Below are positions 46,101-55,929 of a DNA stretch of 64,000 nt, in pieces (position 1 is the stretch's first letter; every line of letters begins with the position of its first letter). The notes beneath the pieces were generated by a model. It was given only the letters and a program-made list of their open reading frames with translations, was not told the origin of the DNA and did not search any database. The position numbers and the translations under genes were made by a program. Source of the stretch: Megaustenia siamemsis (taxonomy: Eukaryota > Mollusca > Gastropoda > Stylommatophora > Ariophantidae); contig JAVIAB010000160.1 of assembly GCA_032433765.1 (NCBI GenBank), positions 11,661,436 to 11,725,435 of the forward strand. Reading direction: 5' to 3'.

Positions 46101-49100
46101 ATAATACCCTGGCACCCATTTCTGCCAGTGGCTGACTGGACTGCTGGGGAATTTTTTTTTCTAACCATGAGTACAATTTACACTGCTTTCAGCGGAAATC
46201 GAACATGGGTTGTCCGAATGTCGGTAGCCCAGTCGGGTGGTTTTTCCAACTACACTACCGAGGCTCCCAGACTTGCTGTGTATGCAACTTCACAAACCTG
46301 AATGAGCATAGCCTCTGATCTTCATCGTCAGCAGACATGGTGAGAAATGAGCTCTCAAGACTTTCCACACTTTAGCTAGGTTCAGCCTGTACTCAAGCAA
46401 GTCCACATGTCTCCAGAGAGAATTGTCACATGTGATACGGCGCCACTGTTTGCAAACTCTTGGCAAGTAAAACAAAGAAGTTATTTATCAGAACAGCATT
46501 TAAAATCATTGTATGTTATGTACATCATGAAGACAAATAAAACGAAATAAAACTCAAGTTAAAAGTTGTTAAATATATTCTCCAGCAAAATAGGTAAAAA
46601 TGAATCTACTAACTATTTACTGAGACAGTTTGTGGAGGGAGTGAAATGAATTACTGCTACAAAATATTTAGTGATAAATAAATGATTGATTCTCTTCCAA
46701 ACACGTAAAGAAACACTGTCAATACGGATGAAAATGACACCTGTAGCAATAAATCTTTTAAATCTCAGCTAATCTCCAATATTAGGAAGAAACAATCATC
46801 ATTTTTTGGCCAAGTAATGAGCAGGGAACAGCTGGAATATATTGTGACAACTGGGAAAATTAAGGGATGAAGTGACAGAGGGAAGCATAGAGAAAAGATA
46901 CCAGACAGCTTAAAAGAATGGCTTGGCAGAAGATCAACAACAGAAATTATAAATAACTGTCAAGATCGAAAGTTGTGGAGACATGATCACCTACACCAGC
47001 AGGCATGGTACTTGATGATTTATACTATGATATATGAGGCAAATCGTACACGGTACGGTTTAGATAGGCTACTATGACTTTTTTTTTTTGCACTCAATTA
47101 CATCAATTATCAATCAGTGATATTGATGGTTATACTGTTGCTCATTATATTAATATACTCACAAATCTCATATTGTTATTATTAAAGCAATTATTTTACA
47201 ATAGTACTTGAGTACTAAACACAAGAAGTTAAGTGGCATGGCTAAATTATAGATTAATTTGACAAACATTATAGAATATTAATAATGTACAGTATAGTAA
47301 TACATATATAATCTCTATAGTCTGTTCACAGATTCATATACACATACATCATTTGCTTTCAATTTATGTGAAAACTACATGTTAGATCGCAGTGATTTTT
47401 TTACATGCAGCTTTAGAATATCCATATGCAAAAATATTGCTATTCTTTATTCCACAGATAAAACAGATTTTGCACATCTGCAAAGTTCTTTGATCTTTTA
47501 GGACCATTGCAAATAAGTTGATTAAAATTTTAGATTTTACAGTAAACATGTTAATTTCCAGTTCATTTCTTTTCAGAAGCATAGCTACAAAATATTTTTA
47601 TAGATCAAATAATTGTGTGTGTTGCCCATTTTATGTAATCATAAACATAACTCCAATTTGCTACAGTTAGTCCTGTCCTTCAGTCACAATTAGACCCCAG
47701 GGGTTCCTGCACCTCAAATTGAATGATGGTAGACTCATTTTGATATGGAAATATATTTGTTGTCATTGTACATACACTTAACTATTTGCTCAACATACAC
47801 TTAATCATCTAGAGGCTGTCATTCAGTCTGTCAACAAAATATGGTCTTCATCATTCTGAATCTGATGATTCCAAAAAGTTGATAATGGTTAATGGCTGGA
47901 CAAACTATAATCAGTATTATTGCCAGTACTCGTCTTCCACCAGGAGCACATGTGCAACAGAATTCTGCCAGAATTGAATGTCTATTCTTGAGAGGGACTC
48001 ACGTGTCAGAACTTGAACATCACACATTTTAAACATCCTGTTCTGTTCTGCTACTTGTCCTTCGATTTTAGCCCACACAAGCTCAATTGGATTGACTGTG
48101 TGCATGATGTGAAGGGAGCTGCAGAGAAGTGTGGCCATTTTCCTCAAAGATTTTGTCAATATGATGCACCTTTTTCTTATTTGTATGCCCCTCACAAGCT
48201 GCAATAACTCAGGTTTTAAATATATGTTGTCAAATTTGACATTTTCCTTTGCTAGCCATGTCCTACGACCTAATTTTATCTTTTGTATTTGATGCAGTTG
48301 GCACTTTGTTTTCTGCTGGCACAGCATTGTGATAAGATGCATGATCCATTGGTAGGCATGAAGGTCTGTAGAGGATTGGAAGAAGAACATTCTCCAAACA
48401 GTGCCTGAAAATTTGTCCATTCATTTTTGTGTGGTAGTCCCTACCATCGAGACTTTTTGATTGGAAAATAAGTCTAGCATCATGGACAAGACCATTTTCA
48501 CTGCTTCCATGATGCATTTGTATGATGTGCTGGCCTTTCTATCTATCTATTGACCTTTCGAGCCGTAACCGGCCCATAGGGCGTAGACCAAGATACACCT
48601 TCTCCTATATGAATTTTTGTTCTAGCAGTTTTCTTTTAAAGATATTTTATCAAATCTCGCCATCTGTCTCTGTTCTGTGCAAGCAGTTCTATCTCATTGA
48701 GGGAGCCGATTCCTGCTGCTCTTGCCTCTCTCATCAATGTTCTTCTCAGTGTCTCCCTGGGTCTTCCTCTTTTTCTTTTACCTGTTGTTTCCCATATGAG
48801 GGCTTGCTTTGCTATTCGATTATTATCTCTTCTCATCACATGTCCAACGTATGACCATCGTCTTTTCTTTATTACTGAAGATATTAGTGGTTGATTGGCG
48901 ATTTCTCTAATTTCCTAGTTTGTTTTGAATTCGTTCCATTCTATACCAAGTATTTTCCTTAGACATTTATTTTCGAATGCGTTCAACTTTGTTTCTATAT
49001 CTCTTGTTGTTTTCCAGCTTTCACACGCATACGTAAGGGTTGATAGTACATTTGATTTGAATAGCCTAAGTTTTGTGTTTGTGCTAATGAGTTTTGATTT

Positions 49101-51603
49101 CCACAACTTTTCAAGGCTTCTGAAAGACATTGCTGCTTTAGCCAGTCTGATTCTAATTTCTTTGCTCGTATCCCCTTCTCGATCAATGTGACTTCCAAGA
49201 TAGATAAAGTGATCGATCTCTTCTACTGGTTTGTTTTCCATGTATATTTTGTCACTTGTTGGAATTAAACTTTTCATGACTTTAGTCTTTTCATGATTGA
49301 CCTCAAGCCCAATTTTGCTGGCTATTGATGATAGTTCATTTGTGTTTTCCTGCATCGTTTTTATCTGACTGCTGATGAGAACTATGTCATCAGCAAAGTC
49401 GAGGTCCTCCAAATGGTCTCCTTGTATCCATTCGATGCCTTTATTACCAGTGCAGCATTTCTTCATTATGAAGTCCATAACAATTCCAAATAACAAGGGC
49501 GATAAAATACATCCTTGTTTAACCCCAGTTTCTATTGGGAAACATTCGCTCAGTCCTTCCTCTGTTCGAACTGCACATGTGTAACCATCATACATGTCTT
49601 TGATAATATTTATGATTTTTTATGGTAAACCATATTGCTTCAGAATTTTCCACAAAGAATCTCTATGAATACTATCAAATGCTTTTTTGAAGTCGATGAA
49701 GTTAAGTACAAAAGGTTTTTGCTTTTCAATGTGTTCCTCCAATATAAGTCGTAGAGTGAAAATGTGGTCAAGACAGCTTCTCCCTTTTCTAAACCCAGCC
49801 TGTTCTTCACGCATTACTGTATCTATTGCTGGCCTTTGCTGCTGGAAATTATTCTTTTCTGTTCACCATCTACAGATTGCCATTCTTTAGCATAGGTATT
49901 GTGAACATTGACCCAGGATTTGTCCAAATATTCAATATCATAGCCTTGACTCCACAGCTCATGGATCTGCCTCAGGTATTTGCTATGAGCAGCAATCAAT
50001 GCGATTTTTCACGAATAATATTCCTGCCACCTACAGTTTTCCTGAAAGTGAAGCCGTCGGCTTGTACAATTTTCCATAGAGTAATTCTAGAAATTTCAAT
50101 ACCGCAGCCTGCATGCAAAATTTCAATTTCCTGAGAGTAACAAGTACAATTGTAGCAAACATTTTAAATATATTCCATATTATGAAATCTAAATGAAAGT
50201 CGTCAAATTCCCTTTTCCTTCCTTGCTTGACATGAGTGGAGTGGACTCTTGAGTCTTGTTTAATCCAATGGACAAAGGATGATCCATCTAGACCAAGCGC
50301 CATTTGCATTCCTTGTTCATCTCTCTGGGTCATGAATATTGAAACACAAATGATCCATCTTCGATTCCCTGAAGATGTACAGGTATAGCAAAACCATAAC
50401 CTTCTGCATAGTTATAAATTTGCATTTCAAACACATTATGATGGTGTATTGTTAATAAATGATTTAAATGTCAGTTTTTAGAAGCCAACATTATACCACA
50501 AACTTCACTGGACACATCTTTCACTTTAACATGACTAATGCGTCACATTATGTTTCTTGTTTCCTGGTTTCAACTGTAAGTCGAATTGGTGCACAGAAAA
50601 ATCAAGATTTGTTATTTCTTTGGCCTATTTCACTGTAAAAATATAACTATTGTTTTAGAAAAACACCACTCCTCAACACTGCAGATCTCATCATGTACCA
50701 TACCGGTTGGCGTAGGCGATCATGTTCCTCCACAATCTTCTATCTACAGTGCATCGTAGCAGTTCTGTTGTTGACTGTTTTCTATGCCATGGCACCAAGC
50801 TATCCAGTATTTTCTCTCTTTGTCGTCCGCGATCTCTCTCTCCTTTTATTTTGCCAGTTGTAACCAAGTATTCCAACTTTCCTCTTCTCATGATGTGCCC
50901 GAAAAATGTTGATTGTTTCTTTCTGATGTTTTTAGGAGCTGCCTTTTTGTGTTGGTCTCTTGAGAACTTCCCCATTGGTCTTTTTAGCTGTCTAGGGAAC
51001 TTTCAACATTCATCTGAGAAATCCCATCTCTGTCACTGTGGCCTCTAATCATCTCTTCATTTGTTTGTCTACTGTCCATGATTATCTTCCATAGGTCAAA
51101 ATTGGTTCTATATATAGCACCGATGAACTTTCTTTCTCATTTCTATTGACATAGATTTGTATTTTGTTGCATAAGATATTTTTAATTTTCTGAAATGCTA
51201 TTTTGCAGATCGCTATACTAGTATATAAGATAAGTATACTATATAATATATATATAATAATATAATATATCATATCATATCCAATTGGACCAATTCCATG
51301 AGTGCCATGAGGATGAGGTTGATTTTATTATACTTATAGCCTTCTAATCTAAAGAAGAAATCTTGCTAATTACTAATACCAACAAGTTTTCACGCAGATC
51401 GAAAGCAAACGTGTTCATGAATTTTAAACGAACTATAGTTAAAGAACACGATTAACTTAACTGTTAATTTAACTAATATATTAAAACAACCCGTCAGTGT
51501 CATACTTACCTTCCAGCACGGCAGCGATCTTTCACGGACAAATATTTGAGTATTTCTAACAGAATATTTTCGGAATATTTTGGATCGTTGCTGGTCCTCC
51601 CAT
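39465..51603 (-). CDS. FBXL12: FBXL12-like F-box/LRR protein gene (3 exons)
   Basis: F-box/LRR proteins are substrate receptors of SCF (SKP1-CUL1-RBX1) ubiquitin ligases. Exons: 51510-51603, 46298-46458 and 39465-40161, with GT-AG introns of about 5.05 and 6.14 kb (phases 2 and 1). Visible in order: F-box (ENILLEILKYLSVKDRCRAG joined to RVCKQWRR and LWRHVDL), a segment like the FBXL12 RxxxxxLHSLRMGGYLFSG region (KIRGYAHSG), then leucine-rich repeats (CPNLKLLHIFDCN, LPNLECLNLA, KLKTLSLSGCYRI, LKLESLNLTGTDVDDLGVH, LKELKELYLANCSAITDSSL, LPKLNVLDISHCDSVTVNGL). Adding one base at each of two frame breaks (near 51567 in exon 1 and near 39885 in exon 3) gives about 317 residues with consistent phases; human FBXL12 is about 326. 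The retained introns argue against a processed pseudogene. The breaks are either assembly errors or true inactivation. The FBXL12 assignment rests on remembered family sequence. Confidence 0.8.
40272..43430 (+). mobile_element. LINE-B, full-length RTE-like LINE with TSD (dead)
   Basis: 3,159 bp between ACAGGACTCTTTAA (40258-40271) and ACAGGACTTTTTAA (43431-43444), a 14-bp duplication with one mismatch. A 340-bp leader precedes an endonuclease starting KIGTRNVRTLMQKGKLENII (GLCEMRY, RDFNAKLG, NKIDYIMIS). A linker follows, then RT in the 422-codon frame 42055-43323: FIDYTKAFDK, VRQGCVLSPDLFN, LRYADDTVLIA, YLGTLL, then the basic GRRDRGKQREKI tail. It ends in (GAT)n. At least four stops or frameshifts (near 40699, 41057, 41548 and 42070) disable it. 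It sits in intron 2 of the FBXL12-like gene, in the opposite orientation. Confidence 0.93.
43741..44582 (+). pseudogene. hAT transposase / ZBED-like fossil
   Basis: Frame pieces follow the order of hAT-derived ZBED5/GTF2IRD2-type proteins. A BED-finger region (KRRKVDTDFHTFQGLW with later CLVCHE-like and LRLHFQSKQ stretches) comes first, then a segment with SFSDGEFVKEC, AEVICPDKSYLFHQVSLS and DMGKDVLKSLKV. Next are FSFALDASSDMADTAQLVIF, the LQSLKGSTTGEDIF segment and finally GVTTDGAPTMTG. The last aspartate belongs to the catalytic triad of the family. Several frameshifts and stops; the C-terminal dimerisation region is missing. No terminal repeats found. It lies in intron 2 of the FBXL12-like gene. 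Confidence 0.72.
44583..45417. other. AT-rich intronic DNA with a Penelope-like motif
   Basis: 44709-44740 reads CTGCTGAAGGCCTATTGAGC then TGAAACATAG, a worn form of the motif at 16181-16209. The rest is AT-rich without recognised features. Confidence 0.35.
45418..45815. repeat. dispersed repeat J, copy 2
   Basis: Partner of 38508-38900, same orientation, with matching blocks TACCAATTTTCAAGAAATTT and GACATCAAACAAACCTTTGT. Inside intron 2 of the FBXL12-like gene. Confidence 0.6.
45957..46268 (-). mobile_element. SINE-II, tRNA-derived
   Basis: The complement starts GGGAGCCTCGGTAGTGTAGT (A box region), B box ATGTTCGATTTCCG, body with CTGGCAGAAATGGGTGCCAG and an end with GCTTTACCTTTAC. Matches 8265-8593. 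It lies only about 30 bases from exon 2 of the FBXL12-like gene. Confidence 0.8.
46298..46458 (-). CDS. FBXL12: FBXL12-like exon 2 (end of F-box)
   Basis: Acceptor CTTCTTTGTTTTACTTGCCA then AG; donor CAG|GTTTGTG. Encodes VCKQWRRITCDNSLWRHVDL and on to KIRGYAHS. The RVC-W-R...LWRHVDL pattern is the second half of an F-box and is close to FBXL12. Starts in phase 2 and ends in phase 1. Confidence 0.85.
46775..47020 (+). mobile_element. LINE-B 3' fragment
   Basis: Matches 43160-43420 (AATATTAGGAAGAAACAATC, GGCTTGGCAGAAGATCAACA, GTACTTGATGAT). 5'-truncated, in intron 1 of the FBXL12-like gene. Confidence 0.85.
47021..47900. other. AT-rich intronic DNA
   Basis: No feature recognised. It may contain the 3' end of the transposon whose transposase starts at 47917. 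Confidence 0.45.
47917..50333 (-). pseudogene. Tc1/mariner-superfamily (DDE) transposase, split by LINE-E
   Basis: Minus-strand pieces at 49838-50333 and 47917-48527 form one transposase once the LINE between them is ignored. The first holds EIEILHAGCGIEISRITLW, TFRKTVGGRNIIREKS and, after a frame change, the first catalytic aspartate in GYDIEYLDKSWVNVHNT. The second holds HHGSSENGLVHDARLIFQSK, DYHTKMNGQIF, the second aspartate in PSCLPMDHASYHN, WLAKENVKFDNIYLKPELL and the third acid in NPIELVWAKIEGQVAEQN. The YLDETW / MDNASYH / NPIELVW pattern is that of DDE_3-type transposases. The ORF is broken by frameshifts apart from the LINE. Terminal repeats were not found. In intron 1 of the FBXL12-like gene. 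Confidence 0.78.
48539..49826 (-). mobile_element. LINE-E, 5'-truncated young copy with TSD
   Basis: 1,288 bp flanked by the exact 11-bp repeat TGCTGGCCTTT (48528-48538 and 49827-49837). It runs from RT segment REEQAGFRKGRS to the LINE-E tail. It differs from the copy at 30619-33609 at only a few sites. Two of these are nonsense changes: TCA to TAA after KQYGLP (near 49620) and GAG to TAG after EFKTN (near 48917). Inserted inside the Tc1/mariner-type transposase. Confidence 0.95.
50334..50689. other. intronic DNA, nothing recognised
   Basis: May hold the 5' end of the transposon whose transposase lies to the left; no inverted repeat was identified. Confidence 0.4.
50690..51115 (-). mobile_element. 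LINE-M 3' fragment
   Basis: Minus frame 50691-50975 encodes KNIRKKQSTFFGHIMRRGKL, GKIKGERDRGRQREKILDSL and WRNMIAYANRYGT. It matches 59262-59730. Truncated upstream near the YIEPILTYGR connector (about 51082-51110). Confidence 0.85.
51230..51285. repeat. AT-rich simple repeat
   Basis: ATATAATATATATATAATAA and related short runs. Confidence 0.8.
51510..51603 (-). CDS. FBXL12: FBXL12-like exon 1 (F-box start)
   Basis: A perfect donor (GGAAG|GTAAGTATG) ends a frame reading SENILLEILKYLSVKDRCRA, the first half of an F-box. In this frame no ATG lies between the F-box and an upstream TAA. A different frame starts at ATG 51603 and reads MGGPATIQNIP. Adding one base near 51567 joins this Met to the F-box (IPENILLEIL), gives 31 codons plus two bases and fits the phase of exon 2. 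Confidence 0.75.
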
Positions 51604-51865
51604 TATGTTATTTAAGCTCATTTTTAAAATGAACTGTTATGATTCAGCTCTGAATATCTCGACTAGTAACAAAAGTGTTATAATAACCATCAGTGACCAC
51701 CGAAAGTCCTGACAACCTCGAGACGAGAGACGTGTTCACAACCTACCAGCTGGTCTTCTACTATTTCGTTTCGGAAAAATGTCGACACAAAATAAACAAT
51801 GATTTTTGTGTTGACTTGTGTTGAACTAATGAAAGTAACGAAACAAATATTTTTTGGGTCTGTAC
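51604..51865 (-). promoter_or_regulatory. probable 5' flank of the FBXL12-like gene
   Basis: A somewhat GC- and CpG-richer patch (CTCGAGACGAGAGACGTGTT near 51719) upstream of exon 1. Position suggests promoter or 5' UTR; no specific element is identified. Confidence 0.3.
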
Positions 51866-52010
51866 CTTCACTTATAGCCATAGATTTTGGAAGCAGTGAT
51901 CTCTGCAATATGTGCCATTTTGGCACGCAAGGTTTCTGTTTTTAAGATTGTGGTTCTGCCCTATGTGCCGTCTTCGGCTCGAAAGTACAATAGATAGATA
52001 GATAGATCTT
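51866..52010 (+). mobile_element. repeat R with (GATA)n tail
   Basis: Body with GTGCCATTTTGGCACGCAAG and CCTATGTGCCGTCTTCGGCT, then CGAAAGTACAATAGATAGAT. Opposite orientation to the copies at 13013 and 53362. Confidence 0.65.
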
Positions 52011-52184
52011 CACTTATGTTATAAAGTGCAATGATGACAGTGTCCGCAAGTAGCTCAATATCTCTTGCCTTATCTGTCCTCTGTGCACATCAAGTTCGAG
52101 GAGCTCAAAGTAAATAGCCCAAACAAAGGCATCATTCCAACAAATGAAATAGATAATACGTAATCCATTGTTGGTATTTTTTTC
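52011..52184. other. unclassified
   Basis: Nothing recognised. Confidence 0.4.
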
Positions 52185-52735
52185 CCGTTAGGTGCCGTCT
52201 TCGCATCGAAGATTGGCTACCATGTAGCGCCATTCCACTCTGTCTCTTGTTTTGATGGTGCCGGTTGTCATAGGTTGACTTGTAAATCTTTCGATGTTAC
52301 TCGTCCATGTTAGTCTTGGTCTGCCTCTTTTACCTTGTATTTTCCCTTCCAAGATTACTTTTAATAGACTGTTGTGTCTTCTAACATGTGTCGTTCTGCT
52401 GCTCGAATAAGAGTTACTAATTTTCCTTCTTGATAAAGAGTCCTAGCATTCTTTGTGCTTATTTTTATATCTTTTCTGACATAAGTTCGAATTCCTCTCA
52501 ATGGCTTTCTCTGGGCTAGTACGTGACGAGGCTCCAATCTCTTTCACGGTGGTCAGCCACATTCGTCTTTCGTGCCCTGAATATGCCTCTTGTGTACCAC
52601 ACACTTTGCTGTTTTCGATTTCTAGGCCGTTGACCGTTGCTGACTCTCCCGCCCCATCCACCGTCACAGACTTTGTTGATATTAAAAGTAACCAAAAAAT
52701 TGTTCTCAAGTGTTTTGATGAGCCAGGATGAAAAC
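52185..52735 (-). mobile_element. LINE-G, internally deleted (5' end fused to 3' end)
   Basis: On the minus strand a leader and short frame (52443-52709) lead to a stretch that, in another frame, reads KISTKNARTLYQEGKLVTLI then RAAER, the endonuclease N-terminus of a LINE (usual form KI-TWNVRTL). Within about 15 bases it continues as LINE 3' coding sequence matching 53060-53270 (TTGGAAGGGAAAATACAAGG, RGRPRLTWTSNIERF). All RT is missing. Ends at GATGCGAAGACGGCACC (complement at 52192-52208). Confidence 0.7.
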
Positions 52736-52869
52736 AAAATTATGTAGATGAAAATGGTATGGTTACGGCTGTACGCGGATGAGGAACAACATACAATTAA
52801 CGCAACGTTAATAATTAAACACCAGGGCTAAACTAAGAATGTTATGGTGGCAATGTTATGTCTTCACAA
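52736..52869. repeat. short repeat shared with 53698-53732
   Basis: ATGGTTACGGCTGTACGCGG then ATGAGGAACAACATA (52757-52791) matches ATGGTTACGGCTCTACATAG then GTGCGGGACAACATA. Confidence 0.5.
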
Positions 52870-53285
52870 CATTCCCGTTTGATGCAGAAACGTGGACAAG
52901 ATAACAGAACAGAAAATGGAAGCCTTTGAAATGTGGATTTATAGAAGATAGGAAGAACTGGATGGAAAGAAAAAGAAAACAAATGATGAATTCTTAAAAC
53001 AACTAAAAATAATAAGAGAACTACTAAACAGAATTCAAACAAGACAAATGAGATTGTGTGGGCATGTTAAAAGACACATCAGTCTTCTAAAAGTAATATT
53101 GGAAGGGAAAATACAAGGTAAAAGAGGCAGAGGCATACTAAGACTAACATGGACGAGTAACATCAAAAGATGGACAAATCAGCATATGACAACCTGCACT
53201 GTCAAAGCAAGAGACAGCGGAAATTCGCCCCATGGTAGCCAACCTTCGATACGAAGACAGTACTCAATGATGATGATGATGATGT
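52870..53285 (+). mobile_element. LINE-G 3' fragment
   Basis: Broken frames: EAFEMWIYRR, KKKTNDEFLKQLKIIRELLN, then MRLCGHVKRHISLLKVILEG and KIQGKRGRGILRLTWTSNIK. Ends in (GAT)n at 53270-53285. Opposite in orientation to the internally deleted copy at 52185-52735. Confidence 0.8.
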
Positions 53286-53313
53286 GATCCTTTAGTTTTA
53301 TGTGGTTTTAATT

Positions 53314-53317
<4 letters not shown>

Positions 53318-53361
<44 letters not shown>
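53318..53361. repeat. (TA)n microsatellite
   Basis: Pure TA run of about 44 bases ending at repeat R. Confidence 0.95.
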
Positions 53362-53366
<5 letters not shown>

Positions 53367-53600
53367 AAGACGGCACATAGGACAGAACCACAATCTCAAA
53401 AACATAACCTTGCATGCCAAAGTGGCACATATTGCAGAAATCACTGCTTCTAAAATCTATGACTGTTTCCATAACAACACTTTGTACAATGACAGCTTGT
53501 CAAGCTATCGATCAATCTCCTTAGTCGCATCTTACGGCATACCTGGAAGGTCGCAGTGTCATTATTCTTTACTCCCTCATAATGAGGCCCCGGTAACACA
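53362..53600 (-). mobile_element. repeat R and adjoining fragment
   Basis: GCCGAAGACGGCACATAGGA to AATCACTGCTTCTAAAATC is repeat R. The following stretch (ACGGCATACCTGGAAGGTCG, AATGAGGCCCCGGTAACACA) is unclassified. Confidence 0.55.
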
Positions 53601-53614
53601 CGGGAATTATATAT

Positions 53615-53636
53615 ATATATATGTAGTGCTGATTTA

Positions 53637-53693
<57 letters not shown>

Positions 53694-53694
53694 C
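53615..53694. repeat. (TA)n microsatellite
   Basis: Two TA runs separated by GTAGTGCTGATT; the 53644-53694 run is nearly pure. Confidence 0.93.
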
Positions 53695-53784
53695 TTGTAT
53701 GGTTACGGCTCTACATAGGTGCGGGACAACATAAAATAAAATCTGCGGCTCAGTGTGTCTTCATTTGCAACAACAGACAACACC

Positions 53785-54985
53785 CTTATTTATATATACT
53801 TTCCAAAATAGGCTGCCCACATACTCTACTGACGCTAGTCAAATCGTTTCATGAGGACATGAAGGGCACCATCCAATACGACGGCAGCACATCACAACCC
53901 TTCGGCATACGCAGCGGTGTCAAGCAGGGATGCGTTCTTGCTCGAACTCTATTTGGAATCTTCTTCGCTGTTCTGTTAAAACATACATTTTCACATGCTA
54001 ATGAATGAGTCTATCTGCATACTAGATCCGATGGTCGATTGTTCAATATCTCAAGACTAAAGGCAAGATCTAAGGTCAGACATATCTCTATTAGAGACCT
54101 GTTATTTGCTGACGACGCTGCACTTGTCACACAAAGCCAGGACGAACTCAAAGCATGGTACATCGCTTTTCGCATGCCTGCCGAGACTTCGGTCTAACAA
54201 TAAGTTTGCAGAAAACTAACATACTCGGTCAGGACGTCGAAGCAACACCTGAAATCTCTATCGACAACTATAAACTTGATATCGTGCGGTAGTATCGTGC
54301 GGACCTGGGGTCCATCATCAGCGACAGACTATCTTTAGATACAGAAATTGACACTCATATTGGTAAAGCTGCTACCACCTTTGCCCGTCTTTTTAGGCGT
54401 GTCTGGCAAAACAACAACCTGACAATTAAAACAAAAGCCACAGTGTACAGCGCCTGCATAATTAGTATCCTCCTGTATGGTAGCGAATCTTGGACACGCT
54501 ATGTAAAGCAGGAGAGAAGGCTAAATGCATTCTATATGCAATGTCTGTGCCACATTCTTGGTATCACCTGGAAAGATAAAGTGACAAACGTGGAGGTCAT
54601 GACTTGCACAGGCCTCCCGAATATCTACACGCTGCTCAAACAACGTATATTACGCTGACTTGGCCATGTATACCGTATTAAAGATGGCCGCATACCAAAA
54701 GATATACTCTACGGACAACTGGCAGATGGTAAAAGAACTAGGGGGCGCCCAAAACTTCGATTTGTAGATGTGTATCAACGCGACATGAAGACTCTGAACA
54801 TAAACCCTACAGCCTGGAAGAAATAGCTGCAGATCACAATATCAGGAAACACACTCTAAAGGTTCACCTCAAACAAGAAGCAGACAGATTCATAGAGAAA
54901 GAGAATACACGGCAAAAGGAAAGAAAAGAAAAGAAAAAATAACATATCTAAGGGCGCCGAATAATCCATAGTCAACTATGACTGA
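53785..54985 (+). pseudogene. LINE-C RT and C-terminal region (broken)
   Basis: Plus-strand frame pieces: a palm segment (GIRSGVKQGCVLARTLFGIF), the catalytic DLLFADDAALVTQSQDEL, then connector YSACIISILLYGSESWTRYV, ILGITWKDKV and RIPKDILYGQLADGKRTRGR with PKLRF. The usual RT fingers and endonuclease are missing, and stops or frameshifts separate the parts. The 3' end holds CATAGTCAACTATGACTGAC, the unit that is tandemly repeated in the copy at 25222. Confidence 0.85.
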
Positions 54986-54999
54986 CGGGGGCTACTATG

Positions 55000-55043
55000 T
55001 GTATACATATATATGTATATAAATGTATATAAACGTGTATATA

Positions 55044-55101
<58 letters not shown>

Positions 55102-55110
55102 CATATACAT
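55000..55110. repeat. TA-rich microsatellite
   Basis: (TA)n with ATGTATATAAA and ACATACATA interruptions. Confidence 0.9.
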
Positions 55111-55124
55111 ATTTTAATATGGCC

Positions 55125-55480
55125 TTTGACGTCTTGGCAGACGGTTGGTAACAAATAATCATGATGAGTCAGTAGTTTGGTCAAATATTAGTGTCTTATG
55201 CTGGATGCTGCTTTGCTGAACAGCTTCTCTCGGGTCTGAATCTGCCAATATTGGATAGATCCGTCCGCTGAACGAACAAGATGTATTCGTGGCGTTTGGT
55301 CTCGTCTCCTTTCTCCTACGCCTTTTGTCTTCTGAATTTGATATCAGCATTGCTTCGAAAGTTATATATATAGGAGGTTTGGAATCGTCGCACGCGCAGT
55401 CGAGTAGGAGGTGCATGGAGCGACCTTGTCATCGGAATTTACCAATGAATTTTAGAAAAAGCTGTAACAAGTGATGGAGC
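55125..55480 (-). mobile_element. LINE-K 3' part
   Basis: GGCCTTTGACGTCTTGGCAG, ACGGTTGGTAACA and GTCAGTAGTTTGGT recur at 63550-63605. The minus frame reads ILADSDPREAVQQ and [14 protein letters not shown]. The partner copy at 63541-64000 carries more of the coding end, which identifies this as a LINE 3' terminus. Confidence 0.65.
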
Positions 55481-55929
55481 GGAACAGATGAATTCCTGCT
55501 TGCAATGAAACTGGTTCCATGGATAGAATAGAATGTGATTTGACGTTATGATATAGCGATCATTACAGTTTGTACCCAGACTTTTGAGCGCTGATCAAAA
55601 GCAGCAATGACAAGACATTTGCTTAGACCTGAAACCGCCAGCTGCCAATCTAATGCCATCAACTTTCTTGCAGATGTCGTCAGTGATTACGTGGGTCTAC
55701 GGCTACGTCACAGATATCAAACGATAACCCAGACTGTCGACACATTCCACAGGAATTTCGGTCGAAGAATACGAGACAAGTATGCCAAGAACAATATAAA
55801 TCAATGTTCCGTTTTTTTTAATTAGAAGGGTTTGTTGAAAATGAATTTATGGCTGCGAGTCAAACTGTTAATTCTGCGTTCTACGTCGAGGCTTGGAGAC
55901 GTTATCTGAAGAACGTGAGAAGAAGCGAT
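55481..55929. other. unclassified, perhaps LINE-derived
   Basis: A 72-codon plus frame (55607-55825, SQ-NAINFLADVVSDYVGLRL-like) directly precedes LINE-H sequence. No known domain seen. Confidence 0.35.

Noticed and set aside
53302..53718. 138-codon plus frame
   Set aside because: Mostly translated (TA)n around repeat R.
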